A stretch of DNA of 64,000 nucleotides from Tritrichomonas musculus (GCA_039105265.1 JAPFFF010000005.1:3147501-3211500), one strand, 5' to 3'; positions 31,851 through 42,224 are shown, numbered from the stretch's first letter. Notes: generated by a model from the sequence alone, not told the origin. Numbers and translations: made by a program.

Positions 31851-32238
31851 AAATATCTTAACAAATTAATTTTTTTTTAACAAAATTGAATCATTCAAAA
31901 ATCCACTTTTTTAAAATAAAAAGATAAATTGAATGAATAAAGATAGAACTTTTTGTATTACAAAACAATAATCTTTTTTTATAATTTTTGAAATAAATTT
32001 AGATATTATATATCAATATTTTTTAATATTTAATTTATATGCATTATATAATATATTCTATTATAATATTCTTTAAATTTTTCATTTTCTTAAAATTATT
32101 TTAAAATTTTCAAAATTTCTTTATTACTGTGATTTTTTGCAACAGTAATAAATGCGAGCTGTAATAAATAGGATTAAAAGATATATCATTTCTCTTTTTA
32201 TAAAACATATTCTTATATTTCACAGTAAATATAATAAA

Positions 32239-32508
32239 TTATTCGGTTTCTGTTGGAGGGGCTAATTGATTCTGCAATTCTGCGAGTTTAGCTTTAAGCT
32301 CTTCAACTTGTTTTTCAAGTTCCTCATTTTCTTTTTGAAGGCTTTCTACATCAACACCATTTGGTGATCCAAGAAATTGTTTTATATACTCAAGAGCATC
32401 TTCTGGATTTTCTGGTTCTTCATAAAGGGCAACTAGAACGCGAGTAAGTGAGTCGAGGACGCCGCCATCATCAAGATACTTACGAAAGGCTTCTCGTTTA
32501 TTCTCCAT
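32239..32508 (-). CDS. MYCBP: MYCBP (AMY-1/FAP174) homologue
   Basis: 89 aa, slightly shorter than the ~103-aa animal protein. The N-terminal half (REAFRKYLDDGGVLDSLTRV, then LVALYEEPENPEDALEYIK) is the conserved MYCBP helical part, and residues ~54-82 form a Leu/Glu/Lys coiled coil. In Chlamydomonas the homologue FAP174 sits in the flagellar central-pair apparatus and binds AKAP-type proteins; in animals it binds AKAPs and c-Myc. In a flagellate an axonemal role is the best inference. The start is the only in-frame Met before the conserved block. The promoter region is shared with no other gene, since the next gene upstream is co-oriented 450 bp away. Confidence 0.88.
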   Translation of the reverse strand: MENKREAFRKYLDDGGVLDSLTRVLVALYEEPENPEDALEYIKQFLGSPNGVDVESLQKENEELEKQVEELKAKLAELQNQLAPPTETE

Positions 32509-32960
32509 TTGTCCGTTTTAAATAAACCGTTATTTTCAACAAATAAAAATGTAAAACAATCTTCCGAAAATTAGCTAAAATACAAAATAAAAAAAAAGTA
32601 TTGAGAGGTGCGAGGACGAACTAATCTTTTCAGATTTAGTCAAAAAAAGAAATATTAAATCATCTTGATAAATGATATATACAGAAGTAACTTTTTGGCC
32701 TTAGACATTTCTTCTGATAGTTTTAACGTAACTTTTTAACGCAACTTTTTACCAAACTCCCAAATTTTGATGTTCAATAAAATTTTTATTCATATATTAA
32801 AGATAAAAAATTGTTTTTCATTAATTCTTGCTGATATTATTAATCAATAAACTATGAAGTCACAGATGATTAGATCTTATTGATCAAAATAGAATTAAAT
32901 ATCATAGAAGAAAAGGTTTAATACATCAAATAAATGTGAATTAAAACACAAAAAAACACG
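32509..32960. other. Spacer with recurrent AACTTTTT motifs
   Basis: Between MYCBP and Tfb4, co-oriented on the minus strand. Several AACTTTTT-type motifs occur near 32690-32755, and an isolated GAGAGGTGCGAGG (~32603) resembles the end of the hAT-like element at 29142, possibly a leftover end. Confidence 0.4.
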
Positions 32961-33845
32961 TTATTTTCGGCCTCGAACCTCTAAAAATTGCTGATTTGAT
33001 CTGCAAACACTGCAAATGTTAATAGGTTTATCGGTTTTTTCAAAAACGGATAAACAAACTGGGCACATTATTCCTTGATCAATCAGATTATTTGTGTTAA
33101 CAGCTGGAGTTTTATAATCTATCGCTTTAACTTTCTTAAGAACAATTAAATTCCGAATAGGTAAAGGAGGAATTGACAAAAGGTATTGAAGTAAATATTG
33201 AATTCTAGTCATATTACAAATTGAAGTAGAAAATCCATTTGTAAGAATCGATGCTTGATTCAAAAATAAAGATTCTGGTACATTAATAAGAATTGAGTCA
33301 ATTGTAACGTTAATTCGATGAGCAGCAAATATAGAATTCATCGTTGATTCAAAATTAGCTTCAGATTCTTTATTTCTATCATTAGATTTATCATCAAAGG
33401 TATCTTTAGATGGAGTTATAACAAGTATTCGTTTTAAGTATTCAGAAGAATATCTATTTAAGTGGCATAATGCAGTTGAAATTGCAACATCAAGTCGTAC
33501 ATCATTCGTAGTTTGATCAACATTGGCGCATTGTTTAGCAAAATCGCATAAATTTTGATTAATTGATTGGCAATATGATAAGATTTCGTCTGTATTTGTT
33601 GCTTGGAGGCTTCCTTTAATTAAAAGTTCTGCTCGATCTGGAGATGGAAATAGCCAATGAACACCGCATTGATTATAGGCGATCACAGGAGCAAGTTGAA
33701 AAACATCAGATAATATCATTTGAGATAAATAAGAATATATTTGAGAAAGCACATAAGAAAATGAAATGCCATTTTTTTCAAGATTGTTCCATGCAATGGG
33801 ATTTGTGTCTATGAGAAAAACAACTATTTCACGCTGATGTTCCAT
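32961..33845 (-). CDS. GTF2H3: TFIIH subunit p34 / Tfb4
   Basis: 294 aa. The N-terminal von Willebrand A-like domain begins VVFLIDTNPIAWN (8-20), with conserved AYNQCG and LFPSP, then RILVITPSKD and the paired NVTIDSILIN. The C terminus carries a C4 zinc finger, CPVCLSVF and ICSVCRS (about 265-285), diagnostic of p34/Tfb4. The protein is a core TFIIH subunit that pairs with p44 (Ssl1) in transcription initiation and nucleotide excision repair. Length matches animal p34 (~308 aa). Upstream AAACTTTTTGAAA and AAACTTTTTCTG (gene sense) lie within 80 bp of the start. Confidence 0.9.
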   Translation of the reverse strand: MEHQREIVVFLIDTNPIAWNNLEKNGISFSYVLSQIYSYLSQMILSDVFQLAPVIAYNQCGVHWLFPSPDRAELLIKGSLQATNTDEILSYCQSINQNLCDFAKQCANVDQTTNDVRLDVAISTALCHLNRYSSEYLKRILVITPSKDTFDDKSNDRNKESEANFESTMNSIFAAHRINVTIDSILINVPESLFLNQASILTNGFSTSICNMTRIQYLLQYLLSIPPLPIRNLIVLKKVKAIDYKTPAVNTNNLIDQGIMCPVCLSVFEKTDKPINICSVCRSNQQFLEVRGRK

Positions 33846-34445
33846 TAAAATGAAATCTGACTTTACTCAAAAAAATTTTGTAATATTTTTCAAAAAGTTT
33901 ATTTCAGAAAAAGTTTATTATAATCTTTTATTCTCACCTAGAACTTTACCTATGCTATTTAGAAAGTAATGTTTTCAAAATATTTGTTGTCCTTATGTAA
34001 ATGTTTTTCCTCAATATGCCAACTTTATTAATAGTATTCTCAATTTGTTAAATCCAAATAATTTATAACTTGGGCAAGAAATGTACATTATGATTTTTAA
34101 TCAGAGTATTCTTATGCATAAGTTAGCTAAATGACGATCAATTGATTTTCAAAATCAAATAAATATTTTTTTTAAATTAATATAAAAAGAAACATTTTCC
34201 ATCAGATAAGAAATGGAACAATATATACTATGGTATGATCTTTTAAAAAATTGTTCAATATAGTTATTCTTTTTGGTTGTCAGAAATGTGTATTATTAAT
34301 TTAATCTCTTTAAGAAAGCAAATGCAAAATTATATTTACCTAGCCAAATATATGTTAAAAAAAATGATTTTATATTATTTTATATATATATTTTTAAAAA
34401 TAAAAAAAGATCCATGTTTTAAAAAAATAAAGATAGAAAAAAAAA
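33846..34445. other. Spacer between Tfb4 and the ARL3-like gene
   Basis: AT-rich, no supported gene; a Lys/Ile-rich plus frame at 34277-34465 is low complexity and overlaps the 3' end of the GTPase gene. Confidence 0.4.
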
Positions 34446-35029
34446 CTACTTTTTCATTTCTGTGACCATCCATTGAAGGCCTTCGTTGATTCCTGTTTTT
34501 TCCGTAGCTGAGCATGCTTGAATATGCCAATTATGATTTCTAATTGCGTGTAACTCTAATTCTGTTGTAATCTGGTGTTAGAGGAGAAAAAATCAAAAAA
34601 TACTTCTGCTGCAGATAATGCAGTTGATAAATCCTGTTTATTGGCCATAATTAAAATTGGAACATTCATCAATTTTTCGTCTTGCAAAAGAATGGCAAGC
34701 TCAAGACCAGTTTCATACATTCGTCTTTTATCAGCACTGTCAATAACCCAAACAACGCCATAAACATCATTAAAATAATCGCCCCAATGAGATCGAAGTG
34801 ATTTTTGGCCTCCTACATCAAATATATTGAATTTGAAACGATCGAATTCAACTTGTCGCGTATTTAAACCTCGAGTAGGTGAAACTGTATAAGGGCTTGC
34901 CCCAATTAATGCATGAAGTATTGAAGTTTTTCCTGCGTTATCAAGGCCAAGAAAAAGGAGTTTTTTCTTCTGTTGGCTGTGGCTACTACCCTGTGCATTA
35001 GAAAATTTTAATTAACATAAACATACCAT
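34446..35029 (-). CDS. ARL3: ARL3-like small GTPase, spliced from three exons
   Basis: Removing two introns (35026-34991 and 34603-34572) gives a 171-aa ARF-family GTPase: Gly2 (myristoylation context MGSS), P-loop GLDNAGKT (16-23), effector Thr in SPTRG, switch II DVGGQ, NKQD, and CSAT for the G5 loop. LELHAIRN and WHIQACSA are ARL2/3-like. ARL3 releases lipidated cargo in the flagellum. Exon 1 is only the ATG; exon 2 opens with Gly2, so splicing itself creates the myristoyl site. Without splicing the frame hits a stop just past the second junction. Both introns are tiny and carry a fused branch point and 3' splice site. Confidence 0.88.
34572..34603 (-). other. Intron 2 of the ARL3-like gene (32 nt)
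   Basis: In gene sense it begins GTATTT and ends CTCTAACACCAG. It falls in phase 0 between GCA GAA and ATT ACA and restores the conserved ARF-family C-terminal region. Confidence 0.85.
34991..35026 (-). other. Intron 1 of the ARL3-like gene (36 nt)
   Basis: In gene sense it begins GTATGT, the parabasalid 5' consensus, and ends TCTAATGCACAG. It lies directly after the start codon, so the first coding exon is three nucleotides long. Confidence 0.82.
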
Positions 35030-35397
35030 TTTTTAATAAATTTTGATTTTGAAAATCAATATTTAAAAATAGAAATAAACGTAAACTTATCGTTTAGATT
35101 TTTGAATTAAATCTAGATTATCAGAATTATTGGCTTTAAATGAATAAATTATTATAAATATGAAAGTTAGATATTAAATTTCAATAAATTTATAGATTTT
35201 ATAAGGTATAAAAAAAGATATTTACCTAGGTTAATTGTAATCAACTAAACACGTCTTCAATCAAATTAGACTTGTTATTCTCCGATTCTCGAGATCAATA
35301 ATTGATTGACTTTTTGATATCGATACATAAATATGCACAGATTCTCGAGATCGATTTCAGAGATCGATTTCAGAGATCGAGATTTTTTTTTCTCAGA

Positions 35398-35750
35398 GTA
35401 GTATGATAAAAAGGGTGATTTCGGACCGAAGTCCTCACTCCCCCTTTTTAACGTCGTCCGCCTAGCGCAAGTACAACTGTTAAACCTTCGATACAATTCT
35501 TATATCTTTCTCCAATATTATCTTCAATAGGCGTGATTTCTCAAAAACAATGCTCAGGACCGTTTTCAAAATCAAAATCAACGTCATTGAACTCGAAATC
35601 GTAAACTTTTTTGATGATCGCCATTTTATCGAATTACATATGTGGGATAAATTTATGGACTTGTGCGGGGTTTTCATTAGTGTTTTCATATGTAATTAAA
35701 GGTAGGTGATTTCGGACCCTGTATTGCGCATAAAAATAATTCTCATTTTA
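35398..35750. repeat. Left terminal inverted repeat of the Polinton
   Basis: About 350 bp mirrored at 46484-46837. GTGATTTCGGACC occurs near both edges of the repeat (about 35417 and 35707). The frames seen inside are duplicated in the other TIR and are not counted as genes. Confidence 0.88.
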
Positions 35751-35783
35751 AAATTTTCATTTATTATTTTCATTAATTTTCAA

Positions 35784-35925
35784 AATTTTTGTTCTACTTT
35801 TTGAATTTAAATTTTTGTTCTACTTTTTGAATTTAAATTTTTGTTCTACTTTTTGAATTTAAATTTTTGTTCTACTTTTTGAATTTAAATTTTTGTTCTA
35901 CTTTTTGAATTTAAATGATGGTACG
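35784..35925. repeat. Tandem repeat, ~28-bp period, 5 copies
   Basis: Unit TTTTTGTTCTACTTTTTGAA plus TTTAAA, repeated without spacers just inside the left TIR. It is followed by GTGCACACCAAGTGTACACC. The ACTTTTTGAA core is a motif found throughout the window. Confidence 0.85.
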
Positions 35926-36277
35926 GCCCATTTAGTGCACACCAAGTGTACACCAAGTGCGCACCACTAATTGCCAAAATTTTCATCCAAAATTGAATGA
36001 GAAAATTTTTATTATCAAAATTGAACTGAATTAATGAAAATAATTTATGTAGTAATTGAGAGATAAAATTTTATTGATTTTCCATTAAAAATTCACAAGT
36101 TTATGGTAATAATTTATGAAAAGCATTAATAATAAAAAATGTCGGACTTTCTATTTTTCGAACCTCATAACTTTTCCACTCACGAATTACCATTAAGTTA
36201 TGGTCCAAATCGAGAATATTTTTAGATGGTTTTTGTTTATGACTAAATTCTGAATTCCATTTATTAAACATAATTTT

Positions 36278-36775
36278 TTGTTTCTTTATTTTTTTATCAA
36301 ACATAAAACAACGCAAATAACAAATCCTAATCCACCACAAGTTACATATCCTCAAGTGTCTCCAGTAAATTTTACTTCACAGACGACACCATCAGCATTT
36401 CCATCAGTACAAGCAACAAGCAGAGGTATAGCAGATTTGGGCACTGAACTTGATTCACTTGAGAAGAAAAACAAATTTCTAGAAATGCTGGTTGCCATGT
36501 ATGAAACAAATCCTCTGAAAATCAATAGTTATGTAGTTTGTGATAGTAAATTGCTGATGAACATGATTAAACTTTTAACAGATGCCGACAAAATAGAGTT
36601 AGTATTAGATGAGTCAGATGTTGGGTGTGGGTGTAGTGGTGCCAATAGTAAGTTCATCAAGATCGACAAAATTCTGGTATACAAAAATAACAAAGCTGAA
36701 GATCTAAAGTATGGTTATAACGAAATCTATACACAATTTATAAGATATGGTGTGAGCTTGAAGATTGTAGTGTAA
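36278..36775 (+). CDS. Polinton protein of unknown function
   Basis: 165 aa. A Pro/Thr/Gln-rich start (to about residue 48) is followed by a short coiled stretch (LDSLEKKNKFLEML) and a compact alpha/beta region with CGCSG. It is not a family I can name. It is the first plus-strand frame inside the left TIR; the start codon is uncertain. A short minus frame overlaps its 5' end (36101-36271). Confidence 0.55.
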   Translation: MFLYFFIKHKTTQITNPNPPQVTYPQVSPVNFTSQTTPSAFPSVQATSRGIADLGTELDSLEKKNKFLEMLVAMYETNPLKINSYVVCDSKLLMNMIKLLTDADKIELVLDESDVGCGCSGANSKFIKIDKILVYKNNKAEDLKYGYNEIYTQFIRYGVSLKIVV

Positions 36776-36805
36776 GCAATGATAGCAACCATGAATGAAT
36801 GTCTC

Positions 36806-37156
36806 TCACGATTTGAATAATGCTAGTGTATGTTCATTTATTTTTGCACTTACTTTTCCAACTATTGATTGCTGAATACGTAAAGTCATAGCATAATCCT
36901 CATCTAAGATCCTGCCATCATACAACAGCACATCTCCTACAGCATAAATGTTAGCATCGTCAACATAGAAAAGGTAGTCTCCATGTGTAGCAAAAGTTAT
37001 ATTACCGTTTTCTTCATCCACATTAGTAACAACACCAACAAACTCTTTCCATGATCCATCTATGACTACAGAACATATACAATCAGTACTGTCTGTTGCT
37101 GATGATGAAATCCAAACACCATTTTCTCTTTTATACACATGACCTGACATAAACAC
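36806..37156 (-). CDS. Polinton beta-rich protein next to the fibre gene
   Basis: 116 aa, beta-rich: GHVYKRENGVW, FATHGDYLFYVDDANIYAVGD and SIVGKVSAKINEHTLALF. This resembles the C-terminal head of phage-like tail fibres, which is often self-processing or a folding aid. It lies 20 bp past the fibre frame on the same strand, so the two are likely functionally linked. Confidence 0.55.
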   Translation of the reverse strand: MFMSGHVYKRENGVWISSSATDSTDCICSVVIDGSWKEFVGVVTNVDEENGNITFATHGDYLFYVDDANIYAVGDVLLYDGRILDEDYAMTLRIQQSIVGKVSAKINEHTLALFKS

Positions 37157-37175
37157 AGGCTTTCCAACTTTGAAG

Positions 37176-39620
37176 TCAGATATTTCTTCCCCAGCTTCTA
37201 TAGGTGCGAGATGTGTAATGGTAGTGCTGTTTTGCTGATGTTACTTTACCTGTTACAGTAAGGTTGCCATAGATTTCGGTAAGAGTAGTTCCAGAAGTTG
37301 AATTAAAAGTATTGACCAGAAACGGTGCAGTCAAATTGATCAAGCCCATAGTGAACATTTTTTCTCTAATCTGGTAGTTAATTTTACCGCAAGAATTCGC
37401 ATCTTTACCTATGAGGAAACTCATTGTTGTTTCTTCATTAGCATCTACCGGAAACAAGGAAAGACCATATTCTTCGGGACTTCTTAGCAATACTTGACCA
37501 GTAGTCTTTACATATTCCTTCAACATAGATTCATAAACAACAGGATCATGAGGGTTATAATCTACCTTTTTTGTCAATTCATGATCTATAATTTTTGTGG
37601 AGTACACAGTTTTTGACTCCGATGCTGGTTCATTAACAATGTAGAAATCTTTTACTTTTAATGAGGTTCTTCCGTTATAGTCATCAGATATAACATTATA
37701 AGACACCCAGAATGTATCAAATGAGTCACTTCTGACTTCGAAAATACATGGATCCACAAGTTCGAAACTAGTACTGAAGCCTTTATATTTCTTAGTTCCA
37801 TCAGCATTGGTAGCATCAATATATACATTGACAACATCCCATAGCACGTTAATGTCTTTAACACAGTATTTCTCATTTTTGATTTCTATCTCAATTGGTG
37901 TCATCTTGTCAAAATCAATATTGATAACATTTGTTTTTGCATTTTCTACATCAGTTTTGAGTGCATAAGGTTCTAGATCAATAGTAGGAATATCAGTCTT
38001 GAGTGCATAAGGTTCGAGATCAACATTAGGAATATCACTTTTCAGAGCACAATCATTATTACGTACTTCTTCAAGATAATTTTCTGGAATATAACACTCT
38101 CTGCCTTTATAAGTTGATTTCACTAATTTTACGTTAATACGGTATTCAAAAGCGTAAGAAATAAGATCATACATGCTATCATGTATATACAATATTTTTA
38201 GGTTACGACAATTATAAAACATACTTTCACACGACTGAGACATGGCTGTTATGATTAAGTTTGAAATATCTATAACTTCTAAAACTATACAGGCCATAAA
38301 TATACTTCCAATCTTTTCCACATTCCTCGAATAGAACATAGATAAATCAACTTCCTTTAGTTTACGACATTCTATAAACATCCAATCGAAATACTTACAT
38401 AAATTATTACTATATCTCTTATCAAATTTTATAGTCTCTAGGTTATTACACTTATTTGCAAAATCTGAGCAAATTGTAACATTAGAAATATCAAAGTTAG
38501 TGAAATCTATATGAATTACGGTTTTAGAACAATTACCAAAAGATGCTAAAGAAGTTATATCTCTACCATTGAAATCAGTAGCAACAGAGATACTTGCAGG
38601 GCAATTAGCGTTAAGCTGAATTTTACCAAACTTGACAACCTTATCATTGTAAACTATACTTGGAACAAACTTTGTTAACTTCGCTACTGTTTCTAGAGTT
38701 GTGATTCTACCATTACTAACATTATAAGTATAATCGCCATAAGTAAAAACATTTTTTGTGATAGTCTTTACAAACAATATTGTAGTTTCACTCTCTACAT
38801 TACACTTAATATATCCAACTTTGTCACTCTCATAAGCAACATAATCAGCTGTATCTTCTATTTTTACATATACTTCTTTGTCATTTATGCTTACATTATG
38901 TGAAACAGTGAAAGAGGTAGTAGTCCCATCTTCAAACACAGCCTTTATAGCTAGAGTGCAATCTTTCCTGTTATATATTTCATTCTTTTCTTGGTCATAC
39001 GCAAATAATTTATCTTCAACCAGTTTTACAGTAGGCACAGCAACATCATTAGTGGTATCATGTTGTGAGTTTATTATTGTTGGTAATTCAGTTTTGAGTG
39101 CATATGGAGTAAGATCAACAGTAGGGATATCAGTTTTGAGTGCATACTTCTCTTCGGCAACTTCTTTGGTCTCATACTTATTAAATTCATATGCTAGTTC
39201 ATCTTCGTCAACAAATTTCTCTTCTACTTGTGCAGCGGTATAATGATCTTCTGCTAATTCAGTTTTTAGAACATATGGACTCAAATCTACTGTAACAATC
39301 TCATCTTTCTTCACATATGGAGTAAGGTCTGGTATTTCATCTTTCTTGGCATATATGGTCATGTCTTTATTTTCAACAGCTGCGATTCTCTCTTCATGAT
39401 TTACAAGCTGTGATTTTATAGAAATTCCTCCAAGAATCATATCTCCATCAACAATAACATCATCTTTAACATATATAGATTCATAGTCAGTGTTGTTGTT
39501 TCCAGAATTGCTACATACAAAGGCACCATCCTCAACATTTTTCTTTGTTAGTATTCCTGTCATTTGATATAAAAAGAAAAGTCCAACAACAATGATACTT
39601 ACAATAGTGATAACCAACAA
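37176..39620 (-). CDS. Fibre-like surface protein with TM anchor and BspA-type LRRs
   Basis: 814 aa. Residues ~3-22 form a hydrophobic helix, which suggests an anchor. Next come repeated motifs of the type DLTPYALKTELP and DIPTVDLTPYALKT (about residues 95-200 and 545-575), as in trimeric phage tail fibres. The middle (about 325-510) carries leucine-rich repeats of the BspA/DUF285 kind (LKEVDLSMF, LEVIDISNL, CRNLKILYIHD). BspA repeats are the large surface adhesin family of trichomonads, so this looks like a viral fibre that took up a host-type binding domain. Best guess: an attachment protein of the Polinton particle. Treated as a fossil. Confidence 0.7.
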   Translation of the reverse strand: MLVITIVSIIVVGLFFLYQMTGILTKKNVEDGAFVCSNSGNNNTDYESIYVKDDVIVDGDMILGGISIKSQLVNHEERIAAVENKDMTIYAKKDEIPDLTPYVKKDEIVTVDLSPYVLKTELAEDHYTAAQVEEKFVDEDELAYEFNKYETKEVAEEKYALKTDIPTVDLTPYALKTELPTIINSQHDTTNDVAVPTVKLVEDKLFAYDQEKNEIYNRKDCTLAIKAVFEDGTTTSFTVSHNVSINDKEVYVKIEDTADYVAYESDKVGYIKCNVESETTILFVKTITKNVFTYGDYTYNVSNGRITTLETVAKLTKFVPSIVYNDKVVKFGKIQLNANCPASISVATDFNGRDITSLASFGNCSKTVIHIDFTNFDISNVTICSDFANKCNNLETIKFDKRYSNNLCKYFDWMFIECRKLKEVDLSMFYSRNVEKIGSIFMACIVLEVIDISNLIITAMSQSCESMFYNCRNLKILYIHDSMYDLISYAFEYRINVKLVKSTYKGRECYIPENYLEEVRNNDCALKSDIPNVDLEPYALKTDIPTIDLEPYALKTDVENAKTNVINIDFDKMTPIEIEIKNEKYCVKDINVLWDVVNVYIDATNADGTKKYKGFSTSFELVDPCIFEVRSDSFDTFWVSYNVISDDYNGRTSLKVKDFYIVNEPASESKTVYSTKIIDHELTKKVDYNPHDPVVYESMLKEYVKTTGQVLLRSPEEYGLSLFPVDANEETTMSFLIGKDANSCGKINYQIREKMFTMGLINLTAPFLVNTFNSTSGTTLTEIYGNLTVTGKVTSAKQHYHYTSRTYRSWGRNI

Positions 39621-39639
39621 TGATACTTACAATAGCAAC

Positions 39640-40300
39640 TTACATGAATGATATTCTCATTTCTGATTTTCATCAATGCTACCTACAATATTGACTTTCA
39701 TGAATGATATTTACACATCTGAGAAAGAGAAATGGTAGTGGTAAAAATGAAATCTCAAAAAACTATTCCCTATACTGATTTTCATAATTACTACCAACAA
39801 TGTTGAAACCTACATGTGATATTCTATTCCAGACTTCCGAGAAACTACTCTCACTATCAAATGACCTCATTTAATACTCCTACCGCATACTGATTTTTGA
39901 TATTTACACTACTAACTCGGAAGGTTTGTCAAGAATAGTAAAACAGAAATTTGATAAGTAGAGTAACAAAACAGAAATTTGATAAGTAGAGTAACAATTA
40001 TGAAAATCAGTATTGTAGGTAGCATTGATGAAAATCAGAAATGAGAATAGCAATTATGAAAGTCAGTATTGTAGGTATCATTGATGAAGATCAGAAATGA
40101 GAATAGCAATTATGAAAATCAGAAATGAGAGTATCAGAAATGAAGATCAGAAATGAGAATAACAATTATGAAAATCAGAAATGAGAGTATCAGAGATGAA
40201 GATCAGAAATGAGAATAACAAAAATAGATGTCAGTATTGCAGGTATCATGTGCGAAAGTCAGTATTGCAGGTATCATTTATGATTATCGATAGTGCTTCA
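39640..40300. repeat. Degenerate short repeats between Polinton genes
   Basis: Many copies of ATGAAAATCAGAAATGAGA and relatives such as GTCAGTATTGTAGGTATCAT lie head to tail between two divergent genes. Similar short repeats recur at 42110-42175 (CCATAAATGAGAG) and 43515-43625 (GACAGATTGTGCAAAAACAT). Confidence 0.7.
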
Positions 40301-40326
40301 TGTTCGCTTCGCTCTCTTTCCCCAGT

Positions 40327-40659
40327 TCAATATTCTAATTTCAGAAATAGTGTAAAGTTGTCAGGCTCAATAATGTTACCATTCGTGTCTGTAAACCATA
40401 CTTTAAACTGCCTTTTCGTACCTACAAATTCATATTTTCTATTATCATCAGGAGGTACAACATTAGCATACCACACTAGAGAATCACAATACTCATCTCT
40501 CTGTATAAAGCTACAATGAATTTCAGTTTCGCCATCAAGATATCCTTTACAAGTTGCACGACAGTATTGAAAGGAAATATATCTTTTGTTTAAGCTGCTT
40601 GTAAATTCTGATGGTAAATTATTGATGTAGTCTTTGGTGATGTAGTAAGTTTTGACCAT
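40327..40659 (-). CDS. Small beta-rich Polinton protein
   Basis: 110 aa, predicted to be mostly beta strands (FQYCRATCKGYL, LVWYANVVPP, RQFKVWFTD). Size and composition would suit a virion accessory protein, but I cannot name a family. It is divergent from the 450-aa gene that starts at 40753, with about 90 bp between them. Confidence 0.55.
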   Translation of the reverse strand: MVKTYYITKDYINNLPSEFTSSLNKRYISFQYCRATCKGYLDGETEIHCSFIQRDEYCDSLVWYANVVPPDDNRKYEFVGTKRQFKVWFTDTNGNIIEPDNFTLFLKLEY

Positions 40660-40752
40660 TTTTATGAAAAAGAAAAGAAATTATCGTTGCTTCTTCATTT
40701 ATGTTTTGCAATTTGTGAGAACCATTTATGTTATTTTTCTGAAAATTTAAAA

Positions 40753-42105
40753 ATGGAACAGCCGCAACAACAACAACAACAACAACGACAAGAAATAGAT
40801 ATTGATGATGAACGGTTAAATAATTTCGATATAGATACAATTCCACAGCAATTATGGCGCCCACAAGCACAAGTACAAAGAGCACAGTTACCATCACAGT
40901 TTGCACCAGGAGCACAGTGGAACAAGACGCCTAGAGATAGAGATTTCAAGAGTTATGGACTTCCTAATTACATGGATCCTAGAAATGGCAATGTTCAAGA
41001 AATCATGGGCCATACAAATACTGATGCTGACTTACTTACAATGTTTAATAAGCTCAATGGTACTGCCATTAAACCAGAAGACATGGATGAACTCTTTGGA
41101 ACTACAGAACAACAAAGAGCATATGCAAGACAGTGGTTAATAAAAGGTATAACAGAAAAGGTCAGCAGCATTAATCCAGGTGGTTTCACTTCTAAAGTTG
41201 GTATGGATGATCTTGCAAAATTAATCCTAAACATGAAACGTGATATCACTAGAGTAAAACAAGCAATATCTCCAGCAGGTGCAGATCATATGATCAAAAA
41301 ACATAACTTAAAAGCAAAACCAAATGCAAAATGGTTTCTCAACAAAAAAGACCCCAATGGACCAGCAGAAATTACAAACTTGACTGATATCAACAATGAT
41401 GGAATTCCTGATGTTGTTGTATATAATTCAAGAAACCAACCTTTATACGTAAATGGCTACACAACTACAATCTCTAAATTCCCACATGACCTTGCTTACT
41501 ACCAACAATTCCCACTAAGAAAAGACAGATCAGGAAATCCTAAGAATAAGTGGATTCGTGAACAATTTCATAACTTACACTATATTGATGATGACAGCAA
41601 TGATCCTAGAAATATTGGTAATGTTATGCCAGGCTATAGAGGATTTCCAGATGGTGTTAACACTACTGGCTACTCTGTTCGTAAAGCTAAGAGACTTTCA
41701 CCATACCAGAGATTCAGGAAATACCTTCTCGATAAAGAACTCACACTTAAGTATGCTATTGCTCCAATTCAGAATTTACCAGCAGAAGTTAAATTGCCTA
41801 TTATTGCTAGAGCTACAGCACACTTATGGCAAACAGTATTTATTAATCCTATATTGAACAAATATGGTATAGATGGTAATAATCCTACCGCTGTTGCCAA
41901 AGCTAAGAAGGATTGCAGAGATGAAATTGATGATATTGTGACTGGAAACATAAGTGACTTGTACTACGGAGATACACAAACCAAAACTAACACAAGAAAT
42001 AACATCATTAATATACTCAAAACTACTATCATACAATACTGCCAAGCTAACAACATACCATTTGATCAAAATGCACAACCACCACCACAACGAAGAAGGC
42101 AATAA
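40753..42105 (+). CDS. Polinton protein with Q-rich start and DxNxDG loop
   Basis: About 450 aa from MEQPQQQQ. There is a poly-Gln start, a helical region, then DINNDGIPDVVVYNSRNQP, a calcium-loop-like DxNxDGxxD motif, and a basic, Pro/Gln-rich end (PPPQRRRQ). Together with the neighbouring ATPase and capsid genes this suggests a virion structural protein, possibly minor capsid or core. No family named with confidence. The start at 40753 is preferred to an upstream Met because the downstream sequence has clear protein character. Confidence 0.6.
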   Translation: MEQPQQQQQQQRQEIDIDDERLNNFDIDTIPQQLWRPQAQVQRAQLPSQFAPGAQWNKTPRDRDFKSYGLPNYMDPRNGNVQEIMGHTNTDADLLTMFNKLNGTAIKPEDMDELFGTTEQQRAYARQWLIKGITEKVSSINPGGFTSKVGMDDLAKLILNMKRDITRVKQAISPAGADHMIKKHNLKAKPNAKWFLNKKDPNGPAEITNLTDINNDGIPDVVVYNSRNQPLYVNGYTTTISKFPHDLAYYQQFPLRKDRSGNPKNKWIREQFHNLHYIDDDSNDPRNIGNVMPGYRGFPDGVNTTGYSVRKAKRLSPYQRFRKYLLDKELTLKYAIAPIQNLPAEVKLPIIARATAHLWQTVFINPILNKYGIDGNNPTAVAKAKKDCRDEIDDIVTGNISDLYYGDTQTKTNTRNNIINILKTTIIQYCQANNIPFDQNAQPPPQRRRQ

Positions 42106-42224
42106 GAAGGGAACCATAAGTGAGAGGAGCCATAAGTGAGAGGAACCATAAATGAGAAGGGAACCATAAATGAGAGTTATTTATTTTTATCACTACTGGG
42201 CTTTCTCAATTTACCAACAGCAAA

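Noticed and set aside
34277-34465. Plus frame overlapping the 3' end of the ARL3-like gene
   Set aside because: Lys/Ile low complexity, no recognisable pattern.
35480-35689. 69-codon frame in the Polinton TIR (also 46545-46754)
   Set aside because: Occurs in both terminal repeats and lacks protein character; treated as repeat DNA.
35784-35925. Five-copy 28-bp repeat considered as a CRISPR-like array
   Set aside because: No spacers, eukaryotic context; a plain tandem repeat.
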